From NCBI GenBank assembly GCA_028293745.1, contig JAQGOF010000169.1, positions 1 through 60,099 of the forward strand: a DNA stretch of 60,099 nt, written 5' to 3'. Shown here one piece after another: positions 43,834 through 53,126 of this stretch. Made by a program: the position numbers and the translations under genes. The notes beneath the pieces were generated by a model. The model was not told the DNA's origin. It searched no databases and was given only the letters and a program-made list of their open reading frames with translations. The first letter of the stretch is position 1; each line of letters starts with the position of its first letter. The stretch comes from Gammaproteobacteria bacterium (GTDB taxonomy: Bacteria; Pseudomonadota; Gammaproteobacteria; Steroidobacterales; Steroidobacteraceae).

Positions 43834-45050
43834 GCGCGCCGGCCCGGCGGACGGTGGCCTGGATCTGCTTTGCCGTTGCGATGGTCGATGGATACGACAC
43901 CTTGATGCTCTCGTTCATTGCGCCCCTGATCTCCAAGGAGTGGGCACTCTCTGCTGCCGGGTTCGGACGGCTGTTCGCCATTTCATACGCAGGCGCCGCG
44001 TTGGGCGCCACGGTCACGGGATTCGCTGCGGATCGCTGGGGACGCAAGAAGCTACTGCTGATAGCGCTGACAATTTCGGGCGTCTTTACGCTCGCATGTG
44101 CAGGCGCCGCGAACGCTTCACAGTTGATGTTGTGCCGGGCGATATCCGGCTTTGGGCTTGGCGGAGCCATACCCGCAATCTCGGCTCTGACAGCAGCGCA
44201 TGCGCCGGAGGGGCAGCGAAGTGCCGCCGTTACGCGTATGTTCCTCGGATACCCGATCGGAGCGCTAGCCGGCGGCGCAGCGACTGCTGCCGCCATGACC
44301 TACGCCGGATGGCGCGGTATTTTCATGAGTGCCGGGTTCATCACATGTTGTCTGATTCCCGTGGTCGTGCTCTGGCTGGCCGAGGGCCCTCGCGAGGCGA
44401 GGCGGCTTTCAGGTGGCGACCGTACGCGCCATCCCCTATCCGAGCTGATTGCAGATCAACGAGCCGGTGGCACGGCGATGTTGTGCCTCGCGAGCTTCAT
44501 GGTCCTGCTGGTCACGTATTTCCTCGTGAGCTGGACTCCAACGGTGCTGACGCTCAACGGTGTAAGTCCACCAACGGCGGCCCTTTCCGGTGTGGTGCTC
44601 AACTGCGGGGGATTGATCGGCGCATGGCTTCTGTCGTGGATCATGGCACAGCGGCGCGCACTGCAGATCGTGGCAGCTTGCCTGATGATCGGCTCGCTAT
44701 TGATCGGAATTCTGGGGCAGGGCGTCATCGATGCTGACGGCACGGGTTTCTTCATGGTGTTCGGCGTGGGATTGTTCGTGATAGGCGCTCAGTTGAATCT
44801 TGCCGCTATCTCCGTGAAATATTACCCGCAGAGCGTCTGCGCCACCGGCGTCGGCCTTTCCATGTCGTGCGGCCGGGTCGGCTCCATCGCGGGTCCGTTG
44901 ATCGGCGGCTACCTAGTGTCGGCTGAAGTAGGGTGGAATCGCCTGTTCCTGCTTGCGGCAATTCCAGCGCTTCTGGCGGGCGCCGCGCTGTGGGCGCTGT
45001 CACTCTTGCAGGAACGCCCTCGAGCGGACGTCTTGAGGTCCGCTACGTAA
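43830..45050 (+). CDS. MFS transporter, aromatic acid:H+ symporter (AAHS) type
   Basis: The 406-residue 12-span permease carries the AAHS hallmark DGYDT in the first span and the inter-span RWGRKK motif (ADRWGRKKLLL). The second-half repeat and a cytoplasmic loop near residue 200 are typical. It belongs with BenK/PcaK-type importers of benzoate or hydroxybenzoate. It ends 8 bases inside the convergent hydrolase gene. Its place beside the box genes makes benzoate the likeliest cargo. Confidence 0.88.
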   Translation: MSAPARRTVAWICFAVAMVDGYDTLMLSFIAPLISKEWALSAAGFGRLFAISYAGAALGATVTGFAADRWGRKKLLLIALTISGVFTLACAGAANASQLMLCRAISGFGLGGAIPAISALTAAHAPEGQRSAAVTRMFLGYPIGALAGGAATAAAMTYAGWRGIFMSAGFITCCLIPVVVLWLAEGPREARRLSGGDRTRHPLSELIADQRAGGTAMLCLASFMVLLVTYFLVSWTPTVLTLNGVSPPTAALSGVVLNCGGLIGAWLLSWIMAQRRALQIVAACLMIGSLLIGILGQGVIDADGTGFFMVFGVGLFVIGAQLNLAAISVKYYPQSVCATGVGLSMSCGRVGSIAGPLIGGYLVSAEVGWNRLFLLAAIPALLAGAALWALSLLQERPRADVLRSAT

Positions 45051-45840
45051 ATGGTGCTGGAGCCCTTGCGCGGTGCGCATCAAAGCGGTGTTTCATCCAA
45101 CGCTCGATCGCTCCGAGCACCTGCTGGGGTTGATCCCGATGGGGCGAATGCCGGCACTGGGCGAGACTGACCAACTCGGCTAGCGGTGCGGAGCGCGCGA
45201 TGCGCTGAATCTGTTCGAGTGAACCGTACTCGTCGTCCTCGCCCTGTAACGCCAGAATCGGGCAGGCGATCCGGGGCAGGTATTCCTCGATATCCCAGTC
45301 ACGGAATGCCGGATCGAGCCAGATGTTGTTCCAACCCCAGAAGACGCCATCCACGTCGTCATGGTAGCGCTGCAGCCGTTGCCGCAAGTTCGTGTTCTGA
45401 TAGGCGAGCTTCGCTGCCCCGATATTGGTGACCGAGAGGTCCTCGACGAAGACGTGCGGCGCCAGCGCGACAACACCGCTCACCCCGCGACCGCTGCCGC
45501 CGGCATGGATGAGCGCGATGGAGCCGCCGTCGCTGTGCCCGAACAAGATCGGATTGTCTATGCCGAGTGCATCGAGGAATTGTGGCAGTACGATAAGTGC
45601 TTCGTCGTGCATGTATCTAACGGTGCGCGGCGTCCGCAACCTGGCTGAGCGCCCATGGCCGTGCCTGGAATAAACCGTCACGTTACTGCCGGTGACCTGC
45701 GCTACTTGTGTCGGAAAGTCCTTCCACATAGACACCGAGCCCAGACCCTCGTGAAGCATTACCAACGGCGGCGACTTGGAATGACCTCCTCGGATTTGCT
45801 CGTACTCGATGGGGCCGGGGCCTAACGTCATGAACGGCAT
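45043..45840 (-). CDS. Alpha/beta hydrolase of the benzoate cluster
   Basis: The 265-residue hydrolase has VMLHEGLGSVSMWKDFP (oxyanion), SRHGHGRSA, the nucleophile FGHSDGGSIAL, the acid LQGEDDEYG and the His CRHSPHRDQP. Hydrolases of this type accompany many box clusters and may clear misformed CoA esters or lactones, but the step is not established. It follows the ligase gene on the same strand by 10 bases and overlaps the end of the convergent MFS gene. Confidence 0.83.
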   Translation of the reverse strand: MPFMTLGPGPIEYEQIRGGHSKSPPLVMLHEGLGSVSMWKDFPTQVAQVTGSNVTVYSRHGHGRSARLRTPRTVRYMHDEALIVLPQFLDALGIDNPILFGHSDGGSIALIHAGGSGRGVSGVVALAPHVFVEDLSVTNIGAAKLAYQNTNLRQRLQRYHDDVDGVFWGWNNIWLDPAFRDWDIEEYLPRIACPILALQGEDDEYGSLEQIQRIARSAPLAELVSLAQCRHSPHRDQPQQVLGAIERWMKHRFDAHRARAPAPFT

Positions 45841-45850
45841 AGTCAAATCG

Positions 45851-47473
45851 TCATTGTGCGCACTTGGTGGGGTCAGTATCCGCGTTGCGCGCATACCGCG
45901 CACGCAGTTGGAAGCGCTGAATCTTGCCGGTAGCCGTCTTCGGCAGCTCGGCCAGGAATTCGATCCGGCGGGGATACTTGTGGAGTGTGAGAAGGGCCTT
46001 CACGTGTTGCTTCAATTCGTCGGCCAGCGCAGCCGTCGGTTGCGCGGCCGGCCTGAGGACGACGCATGCGAGCGGTTTTGTAAGTCCCGCGCTGTCTTCC
46101 TCACCGATAACGGCAGCCTCGAGCACCGCCGGATGGGTGATCAGAGCCGCTTCGACTTCGATGGGAGAGACATACATGCCGCTCACTTTCAGCATGTCAT
46201 CGCGTCGTCCTGCGTACACGTAGTGTCCATTCTCATCCACCAGGTACTGATCGCCACTGCGCACCCACTGGCCTTGAAATGTCTGGCGTGTCTTTTCGCG
46301 GCTGTTCCAGTAGCCCAGCGCGCATGTCGGGCCAGCGATATGGAGCTCGCCGATCTCACCATCGGCAACGCGTCGGCCGTCGTCATCGACCAGCCGCAAT
46401 GTGTATCCAGGTACCGCAGATCCGGTCGTACCGTAAGACACGCTGCCGGGTCGATTCGACAGAAAGATATGCAACATTTCCGTTGAGCCGATGCCATCGA
46501 GTATGTCCACGCCAAAATGCCGAAACCAACGCTCGCCGATATTCCTTGGCAGTGCCTCGCCCGCCGAGATGCAGGAACGCAACCGGAACTCATCGCGCGA
46601 AGGCAGTGCACCGGAGAGCATGGAGGCGTAAAGGGTGGGCACGCCGCCGAAAATGGTGGCTTGATGCCTTCGTAGTCGCGTGAACACTGCCTCCGGAGTC
46701 GGGCGTTCGGCCATCAGCACGGCCGTGGCGCCGACTGCGAGGGGGAAAGTGAGTGCATTGCCCAATCCGTACGCAAAGAAGAGCTTGGGCGCAGAGAAGA
46801 CCACGTCATCTTCCCGAATGCCCAGAATCGGACGGGCGTAGAGCTCTGCGGTCTGAATGAGACTGGAGTGTACGTGAATGGTCCCCTTCGGGGCGCCCGT
46901 GGATCCTGAGGAGTACAGCCAAAAGCACGGGTCATCGCACGACGTCGCGGCCGCTTCGAACGAGTCAGACGCGCGAGGCAGTAATGTCTGCAACGAATCG
47001 AAAGCCCCGGCTTCCCCGCCAGACACAATGACGTGCTTCAGTCTAGGCATCTCGCCCAGCAGAGGTGCGAACAGCGGTAGCAGCGGAGCCGATACGATCA
47101 GCACGCAGGCGCGACTGTCGCGCAGCATGTATTGGTAGTCAGCACTCTTGAGCAGAGTGTTGACCGCGACTGGAACGAGTCCGGCCTTGATGGCGCCCAG
47201 GAAGGCAGTGGGAAAGTCGATCGTGTCCTGTAAACACAACAGCACTCGCTGTTCGGGCTGAATGCCCAAACCTACGAGGGTATTGGCGCAGCGATTGACG
47301 CGCTCGGCGAGTTCCTCATACGTATAGCGGCCCTGGTCATCAATGTAGGCCAGCTTGGCGCCGCGGCCCGCCCGCAAGTTGCGTTCGATGAGATCGTGCG
47401 CGGCGTTATAGGCGCGGGGAATTTCGATAACCGGCGGACTGACGCGATGGTCCGCTGAGCTCAAGCCAAGCAT
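45851..47473 (-). CDS. Benzoate-CoA ligase
   Basis: The 540-residue ANL-family ligase has the AMP motif WLYSSGSTGAPKGTIH, PKLFFAYGLGNALTFPLAVG, GSTEMLHIFLSNRPG, GELHIAGPTCALGYWNSREK and the A10-type lysine in PKTATGKIQRFQLR. The FAYGLGN and the STEML blocks are close to benzoate-CoA ligases (BclA/BadA). The ATG follows AGAGGGGA. It converts benzoate, ATP and CoA to benzoyl-CoA, the substrate of the box pathway encoded divergently. Confidence 0.88.
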   Translation of the reverse strand: MLGLSSADHRVSPPVIEIPRAYNAAHDLIERNLRAGRGAKLAYIDDQGRYTYEELAERVNRCANTLVGLGIQPEQRVLLCLQDTIDFPTAFLGAIKAGLVPVAVNTLLKSADYQYMLRDSRACVLIVSAPLLPLFAPLLGEMPRLKHVIVSGGEAGAFDSLQTLLPRASDSFEAAATSCDDPCFWLYSSGSTGAPKGTIHVHSSLIQTAELYARPILGIREDDVVFSAPKLFFAYGLGNALTFPLAVGATAVLMAERPTPEAVFTRLRRHQATIFGGVPTLYASMLSGALPSRDEFRLRSCISAGEALPRNIGERWFRHFGVDILDGIGSTEMLHIFLSNRPGSVSYGTTGSAVPGYTLRLVDDDGRRVADGEIGELHIAGPTCALGYWNSREKTRQTFQGQWVRSGDQYLVDENGHYVYAGRRDDMLKVSGMYVSPIEVEAALITHPAVLEAAVIGEEDSAGLTKPLACVVLRPAAQPTAALADELKQHVKALLTLHKYPRRIEFLAELPKTATGKIQRFQLRARYARNADTDPTKCAQ

Positions 47474-47583
47474 GCACCGTTCCCCTCTGGACCCTGCAGC
47501 TATAGTACTAGCCAATCGGCGAGAAAGAAATAAAACGCATGTGAAGTTGTTGATGGCGGGACCGGTGGGTACAAAAAAGGATT

Positions 47584-47627
47584 TATAATGCTTGCAGGCA
47601 GAAATGACATGCGCTATAAAGCATAAT
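47584..47627 (+). promoter_or_regulatory. boxR promoter region with inverted repeat
   Basis: A perfect TATAAT lies at 47584-47589 with no good -35 element at normal distance. ATAATGCTT (47585-47593) and AAGCATAAT (47619-47627) form a one-mismatch inverted repeat that ends two bases before the boxR start. A TGCA core (47593-47596) is present, the element bound by BzdR/BoxR-type regulators. Autoregulation is likely. Confidence 0.5.
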
Positions 47628-47628
47628 C

Positions 47629-48558
47629 ATGACGACAGCCTCCGCTCAAGCCCGCAGTAAGACGCAGACGCTTGCTCAAGCGAGTGAAGCTGCGCCAATC
47701 GCCGTCGGTGAGTCTGACGCAACTTTTCTGGCGTCCTTGGGGCGTCGCGTGCGTGACGCACGTCAGCAGCGCGGCATGGCACGCAAGGTGCTTTCGCAGA
47801 CTGCCGACGTTTCAGAGCGTTACCTCGCACAGTTGGAAGGCGGGACAGGAAACGCCTCCATCATCCTCTTGCGACGGATCGCTGCAGCGCTCGGCCTGGA
47901 GCTGACCGACCTCGTCGATACCGATGAGTCACCGGACGAACAGCGTTTGATCCGTCGATTTCTGGACAGTCTGCCGCCTGCACGGCTCGAAGAGGTTTTG
48001 CGCCGGCTGACCGCAGAGTTTGGCCAGGAAGAGCCGGTGCGCAGAAAGCGCATCACGTTGGTGGGCCTGCGCGGAGCGGGAAAAACGACTTTGGGCGCCA
48101 CCCTGGCAAAGGCGCTGCGCCGGCGGTTCGTGGAGCTCGACACCGAGATCGAGCGCGAGGCAGGCATCAGTCTGTCCGAGGTATTTCTGCTCTATGGACA
48201 GGCAGGCTATCGCCGGATCGAGCGGCGCTGTCTCGAGCGGGTGATCAACAGTCAGGAGGACATCGTGCTCACCGTCGGCGGTGGTATCGTGTCCGAGCCG
48301 GACACCTACAACTTGCTGCTGCTGAACTGCTACACAGTCTGGATCAAGGCGGCGCCCGAAGAACATATGGCACGGGTCGTCGCGCAAGGGGATTTGCGCC
48401 CCATGGCGGGCCACGCCGAGGCCATGGAGGACCTGCGAAACATCCTGAGCGCCCGGGAGTCCTTGTATGGCAAGGCAGATGCCGTGGTGGACACCTCGGG
48501 ATCCCCGATCGAAACGAGCTTCGCAGCCCTGCAGCAAGCGATCGCACCCGGCGCTTGA
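47629..48558 (+). CDS. boxR: BoxR/BzdR-type regulator: HTH fused to shikimate-kinase-like domain
   Basis: The 309-residue protein has an N-terminal XRE helix-turn-helix (residues 30-100: RRVRDARQQRGMARKVLSQT, then VSERYLAQLEGGTGNASI). A shikimate-kinase-like domain from about residue 140 has a Walker A GLRGAGKTTLG, the VELDTEIEREAGISLSEVFL block and VGGGIVSEP. This fusion is unique to benzoyl-CoA-sensing repressors of benzoate pathways. It sits between the divergent ligase and the boxC-boxB genes and should repress both until benzoyl-CoA appears. Confidence 0.92.
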   Translation: MTTASAQARSKTQTLAQASEAAPIAVGESDATFLASLGRRVRDARQQRGMARKVLSQTADVSERYLAQLEGGTGNASIILLRRIAAALGLELTDLVDTDESPDEQRLIRRFLDSLPPARLEEVLRRLTAEFGQEEPVRRKRITLVGLRGAGKTTLGATLAKALRRRFVELDTEIEREAGISLSEVFLLYGQAGYRRIERRCLERVINSQEDIVLTVGGGIVSEPDTYNLLLLNCYTVWIKAAPEEHMARVVAQGDLRPMAGHAEAMEDLRNILSARESLYGKADAVVDTSGSPIETSFAALQQAIAPGA

Positions 48559-48590
48559 TCAACCGGTCCGATTCACGAGGATTCCAACTC

Positions 48591-50273
48591 ATGGCACAGG
48601 CCGCAGTTACGTCGCCCACCGGGCCTGGGCAGTTAGTCACGTTTGATACCCATCCGCAGCGCTATCGGCATTGGAAGCTCTCCTGCGAGGGCCCGGTCGC
48701 CACGCTTGCGATGAATGTGGACGAGGACGCAGGTCTGCGCCCCGGGTATAAGCTCAAGCTCAATTCATACGATCTCGGCGTGGACATCGAGCTCAACGAT
48801 GCGCTCCAGCGGATCCGGTTCGAGCATCCGGAAGTACGCACCGTGGTGCTCACGAGCACCAGGGATCGCATCTTCTGCTCCGGTGCCAACATCTTCATGT
48901 TGGGACTGTCATCGCACGCATGGAAAGTCAATTTTTGCAAATTCACCAACGAGACGCGCAATGGAATCGAAGACTCGAGCCGCTATTCGGGACTGAAGTT
49001 CGTCGCTGCCTGCAATGGTACGACCGCAGGCGGGGGATACGAGCTGGCGCTGGCGTGCGATGAGATTCTGTTGGTGGATGACCGCTCCGCTGCAGTGAGC
49101 CTCCCCGAGGTAGCGCTGTTGGGGGTGCTGCCCGGCACAGGCGGGCTGACTCGCCTGACCGACAAGCGCAAGGTCCGGCGCGATCTGGCTGACTTGTTCT
49201 GCACGGTTACCGAAGGGGTGCGCGCGCCCCGGGCGAAAGAATGGCGTTTGATCGACGGCCACGCCAAGCCTCAGCAGTTCGCAGCCGCCGTGCAGCAGCG
49301 TGCAGCGGAGCTTGCCGCATTGAGCGACCGGCCGCAGCAGGCAAGTGGTGTTGAGTTGATTCCGTTGGCGAGACAGGTCGACGCAGATGGCTACCATTAC
49401 CCTCATGTGGATGTGCAGATCGATAGGAAGGCCCGAACCGCAACTTTGACCGTGCAGGCGCCTGGCACGGATCAACCCAGCGATCTCGAGCAGATCCTGG
49501 CACTGGGTACGGATTGGTGGCCCCTGGCAATGGCACGCGAGCTGGATGATGCCATTTTGATGTTGAGATCCAATGAGCTGCAGATCGGTACCTGGATCTT
49601 GAAGACACGTGGTGAGGGCAGACGGGTCCTGGCGGTCGATTCGATCATGGCCGAGCACGCGGGCAACTGGTTCGTCCGTGAAACGCTCGGCATGCTTCGT
49701 CGCACCCTCGCGCGATTGGATGTCAGCTCGCGGACGCTTTTCGCCGTCATCGACGGCGGCTCATGCTTCGCTGGCACATTGTTTGAGCTCGCGCTTGCCG
49801 CCGACCGAAGCTACATGCTTTCGGCGCCTGAGCGTGCAGATGCACCGCGCGTTGCGCTCTCGTCCTTGAACTTCGGTGGATTCGAGACCGTTGCCCGAGT
49901 CAGCCGGATCGAATCGCGCTTCTACGGGCATGAGCCGCCGATCGTGCAGGCCCGGCAGTCGATCGGGCAATTCCTGGGCAGCGAGGAAGCGCTACGACTC
50001 GGTCTCGTGACCGCGGCCCCGGACGCGCTCGATTGGGACGATGAGATTCGTATTGCCATCGAAGAACGCGGCAGCCTCTCGCCTGATGCATTGACGGGTA
50101 TGGAAGCGAATCTGCGATTTGGGGCGGCCGAGACCATGGAAACGCGCATCTTCGGGCGCCTCTCGGCATGGCAGAACTGGATCTTCATCCGACCCAACGC
50201 GGTGGGCGAAGCGGGGGCGTTGAAAGTGTTCGGCACCGGTGACAAGGCTCGATTCAACTGGGAGCGCGTGTAG
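48591..50273 (+). CDS. boxC: Benzoyl-CoA-dihydrodiol lyase BoxC
   Basis: The 560-residue crotonase-superfamily enzyme has an N-terminal part PGYKLKLNSYDLGVDIELND, then FCSGANIFMLGLSSHAWKVN and GTTAGGGYELALACDEILLV (oxyanion hole), and GVLPGTGGLTRLTDKRKVRR. The C-terminal second crotonase-like half includes VIDGGSCFAGTLFELALAAD. BoxC opens the ring of the 2,3-epoxide of benzoyl-CoA to 3,4-dehydroadipyl-CoA semialdehyde and formate. The ATG at 48591 is 32 bases after boxR. Confidence 0.95.
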   Translation: MAQAAVTSPTGPGQLVTFDTHPQRYRHWKLSCEGPVATLAMNVDEDAGLRPGYKLKLNSYDLGVDIELNDALQRIRFEHPEVRTVVLTSTRDRIFCSGANIFMLGLSSHAWKVNFCKFTNETRNGIEDSSRYSGLKFVAACNGTTAGGGYELALACDEILLVDDRSAAVSLPEVALLGVLPGTGGLTRLTDKRKVRRDLADLFCTVTEGVRAPRAKEWRLIDGHAKPQQFAAAVQQRAAELAALSDRPQQASGVELIPLARQVDADGYHYPHVDVQIDRKARTATLTVQAPGTDQPSDLEQILALGTDWWPLAMARELDDAILMLRSNELQIGTWILKTRGEGRRVLAVDSIMAEHAGNWFVRETLGMLRRTLARLDVSSRTLFAVIDGGSCFAGTLFELALAADRSYMLSAPERADAPRVALSSLNFGGFETVARVSRIESRFYGHEPPIVQARQSIGQFLGSEEALRLGLVTAAPDALDWDDEIRIAIEERGSLSPDALTGMEANLRFGAAETMETRIFGRLSAWQNWIFIRPNAVGEAGALKVFGTGDKARFNWERV

Positions 50274-50293
50274 GCGCGAATCAGGGGCTCGTA

Positions 50294-51718
50294 ATGAATA
50301 TCGACTACGATCAGAAGATTCCCAACAACGTGGATCTGTCGAGCGACAAAGCACTGCAGCGGGCGCTCGAGCATTGGCAACCCGAATTCCTGAGCTGGTG
50401 GCGGGAAATGGGCCCCGAGGGCTCCAACAAGTTCGATGTGTACCTGCGAACCGCAACCAGTGTAGATCAGGCCGGGTGGGCACAATTCGGCTACGTGAAG
50501 ATGCCCGACTACCGGTGGGGGATCTTTCTCAACCCGGCCGAGCAGGACCGCAAGATTGCTTTCGGCGCGCATCTCGGCGAGCCAGTCTGGCAGGAAGTCC
50601 CCGGGGAGTATCGCAGCAACCTGCGTCGCATCATCGTTACGCAAGGCGATACTGAGCCGGCTTCCGTCGAACAACAGCGGCACCTCGGACTCACGTGTCC
50701 TTCCATGTATGACCTGCGAAACCTCTTCCAGGTGAATGTAGAGGAGGGTCGGCATCTGTGGGCCATGGTGTACTTGTTGCACCGGCATTTCGGACGCGAC
50801 GGGCGCGAGGAGGCCGAAGCTCTTCTGGGTCGCCGTTCCGGGGATGCAGACAACCCCAGAATTCTTGGCGCTTTCAACGAACGTACGCCAGACTGGCTGT
50901 CATTTTTCATGTTCACCTTCTTCACCGACCGCGACGGGAAATTCCAGCTTTCCGCACTCACCGAGTCGGCGTTCGATCCGCTCGCGCGCACGACGCGCTT
51001 CATGCTCACGGAAGAGGGCCATCACATGTTCGTTGGCCGCAATGGCATCCGGCGCATCATTGATCGCACTGCCGAGGTGATGGTGCGCGAGCGAACCGAT
51101 GACCCGGCGCGCTTGAGGGCACTGGGTGTGATCGACTTACCGACGCTGCAACGGTATCTCAATTTCCACTCGAGCGTGACGGTAGACCTGTTCGGCTCGG
51201 ATCTGTCCTCAAACGCCGCGACCTTCTACACCACGGGACTCAAGGGCCGGTTCCGCGAGGAGCGGATCGCCGATGACCATCTGCTCAAGGACGCCACTTA
51301 CCCGGTTCTCGAAGTCAGCGACGCTGAGTTGGTCGGCAGAGCCGCCCCTGCTTTGAATGCGCTCAACGAGCGCTTGCGCGATGATTTCGTCGCGGATTCC
51401 ATCTCGGGCGTGGAGGCGTGGAATATCGCCCTCAGGAAGCGCGGAATTGACCATCAGCTGGCGGTGCCACACAAGGCGTTCAACCGCCAGATCGGTCCTC
51501 TGGCCGGCGTCAAGATCTCACCCCAAGGTCGGGTGGTCAGCGCAGCGACGTGGGATGCTCATGTGCGCGAATGGCTGCCGACAGCTGAGGATCGCGAGTT
51601 TGTGCAATCGTTGATGGGCCGCGTCGTCGAGCCCGGGAAGTTTGCGAATTGGATTTCACCTCCCTCAGGGGGCATCAACGGTCAGGCGATCGAGTGCGAG
51701 TACGTGCGTTTCAACTAG
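50294..51718 (+). CDS. boxB: Benzoyl-CoA 2,3-epoxidase BoxB
   Basis: The 474-residue di-iron enzyme begins DYDQKIPNNVDLSSDKALQR, has GPEGSNKFDVYLRTA and MPDYRWGIF. Its two iron-binding helices are FQVNVEEGRHLWAMVYLLHR and LTEEGHHMFVGRNGIRRI. All BoxB blocks are intact and the length is normal. It epoxidises benzoyl-CoA using electrons from the BoxA reductase, which is not in the window. It follows boxC by 20 bases in one operon. Confidence 0.95.
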   Translation: MNIDYDQKIPNNVDLSSDKALQRALEHWQPEFLSWWREMGPEGSNKFDVYLRTATSVDQAGWAQFGYVKMPDYRWGIFLNPAEQDRKIAFGAHLGEPVWQEVPGEYRSNLRRIIVTQGDTEPASVEQQRHLGLTCPSMYDLRNLFQVNVEEGRHLWAMVYLLHRHFGRDGREEAEALLGRRSGDADNPRILGAFNERTPDWLSFFMFTFFTDRDGKFQLSALTESAFDPLARTTRFMLTEEGHHMFVGRNGIRRIIDRTAEVMVRERTDDPARLRALGVIDLPTLQRYLNFHSSVTVDLFGSDLSSNAATFYTTGLKGRFREERIADDHLLKDATYPVLEVSDAELVGRAAPALNALNERLRDDFVADSISGVEAWNIALRKRGIDHQLAVPHKAFNRQIGPLAGVKISPQGRVVSAATWDAHVREWLPTAEDREFVQSLMGRVVEPGKFANWISPPSGGINGQAIECEYVRFN

Positions 51719-51740
51719 CTTCGGCTGGCGGCCGCGACGA

Positions 51741-53087
51741 ATGACAGCAGTGCACGCTTCCCTCCTGCTGGATCTTTACCAGCTCACGATGGGGCAGGCC
51801 TATTTTCATCTGGGGATGAAGGAAACTGCCGTGTTCGAGTTGTTCGTCCGCAGGCTGCCGGCGACGCGGCGATTTCTCCTCCTGGCTGGCATTGCCCAGG
51901 CCATGGAGTATCTCGAGCAGCCGCAGTTCAAAGCCGACGAGCTCGAATTCCTCGCGGGCCTCGGCACTTTCTCTCCCGCATTTCTGGATCACCTGGCGTC
52001 GGTGCGCTTTACCGGCTCTGTGCATGCAATGCAGGAGGGCACGCCGTTTTTTGCCGATGAGCCCATCCTGCGGATCACGGCGCCCATTCTCGAAGCCCAG
52101 CTGGTCGAGAGCCGCCTGCTGAATATCGTCCATTTCCAGACTTTGATCGCAAGCAAGGCTGCTCGATGTGTGATTGCCGCTGCGGGACGGCAACTCGTTG
52201 ACTTTGGCATGCGTCGGGCGCACGAAGCGGATGCCGCACTGTATGCTGCGCGGGCCGCCTATCTCGCCGGATTTGACGCTACCGCCACCGTTGAAGCGGG
52301 GAAACGGTTCGCTATCCCGCTCTCCGGCACCATGGCGCATTCGTTCATCGAAGCGCACGACCGCGAGGAGGATGCGTTTCGAGGTTTCGTCAGGAGCCAG
52401 CTCGGGACCACGGCCTTGCTGATCGACACATACAACACCGAACGCGCCGCTCAACGAGTGGTTGAGCTGATGCGCGAGCTTCAGGAGCAGGGAATTCCAC
52501 GGCGAATCCGCTCAGTGCGAATCGACAGCGGCGATCTGGCCGCCCAGGCCCTGGCAGTCCGGGACATTCTCGATCGCAATGGCTGCCATGACGTCCAGAT
52601 CGTGCTGAGTGGCAGCCTGGATGAGCACCGCATAGCCGAGCTCGTCCACGGCGGAGCTCCCGCCGACGCATTTGGAGTCGGAACGGCGCTGGACACTTCG
52701 GCCGATGCACCTGCGCTGGATATGGCATACAAGCTGCAGGAATACGCGGGCAGGGCGCGGCGCAAGCGCTCACCGGGCAAGGCGACCTGGCCTGGGACGA
52801 AACAGGTGTTTCGCGAACGCGGGCCGCAAGGCGAAGCGCTTGGCGATCATGTTGCGTTGGTCGGCGAGAATGTTCCCGGAGATCCGTTGTTGGTACAAGT
52901 CATGCACAACGGACGCCGCCTCGGTACGCCCGAGTCGCTCGTCGAGGCCCGTCAATTCTGTGCCCGGGAGCTGCAGGCATTCCCACCGGATGTTCGCGAG
53001 TTGCATGAAGGCACGGCGCCTTATCCTGTAATCATCTCAAGGGCGGTTCGCGAGCTGGCCGCGAAGCTCGATATGGAAACTGCATAG
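51741..53087 (+). CDS. Nicotinate phosphoribosyltransferase
   Basis: The 448-residue protein has LLLDLYQLTMGQAYFHLGMK, AVFELFVRRLPATRRFLLLA, VDFGMRRAHEADAALYAARA, IPLSGTMAHSFIEAHDREED and IRSVRIDSGDLAAQALAVRD. These are the signature of the NAPRTase family acting in NAD salvage. It joins nicotinate to phosphoribosyl pyrophosphate. It is 22 bases behind boxB and likely co-transcribed, which is unusual for a benzoate cluster. Start at the ATG at 51741. Confidence 0.9.
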   Translation: MTAVHASLLLDLYQLTMGQAYFHLGMKETAVFELFVRRLPATRRFLLLAGIAQAMEYLEQPQFKADELEFLAGLGTFSPAFLDHLASVRFTGSVHAMQEGTPFFADEPILRITAPILEAQLVESRLLNIVHFQTLIASKAARCVIAAAGRQLVDFGMRRAHEADAALYAARAAYLAGFDATATVEAGKRFAIPLSGTMAHSFIEAHDREEDAFRGFVRSQLGTTALLIDTYNTERAAQRVVELMRELQEQGIPRRIRSVRIDSGDLAAQALAVRDILDRNGCHDVQIVLSGSLDEHRIAELVHGGAPADAFGVGTALDTSADAPALDMAYKLQEYAGRARRKRSPGKATWPGTKQVFRERGPQGEALGDHVALVGENVPGDPLLVQVMHNGRRLGTPESLVEARQFCARELQAFPPDVRELHEGTAPYPVIISRAVRELAAKLDMETA

Positions 53088-53126
53088 CGATCACCAACAT
53101 ATTCAACAAATGGGGTTGATTCAGCC

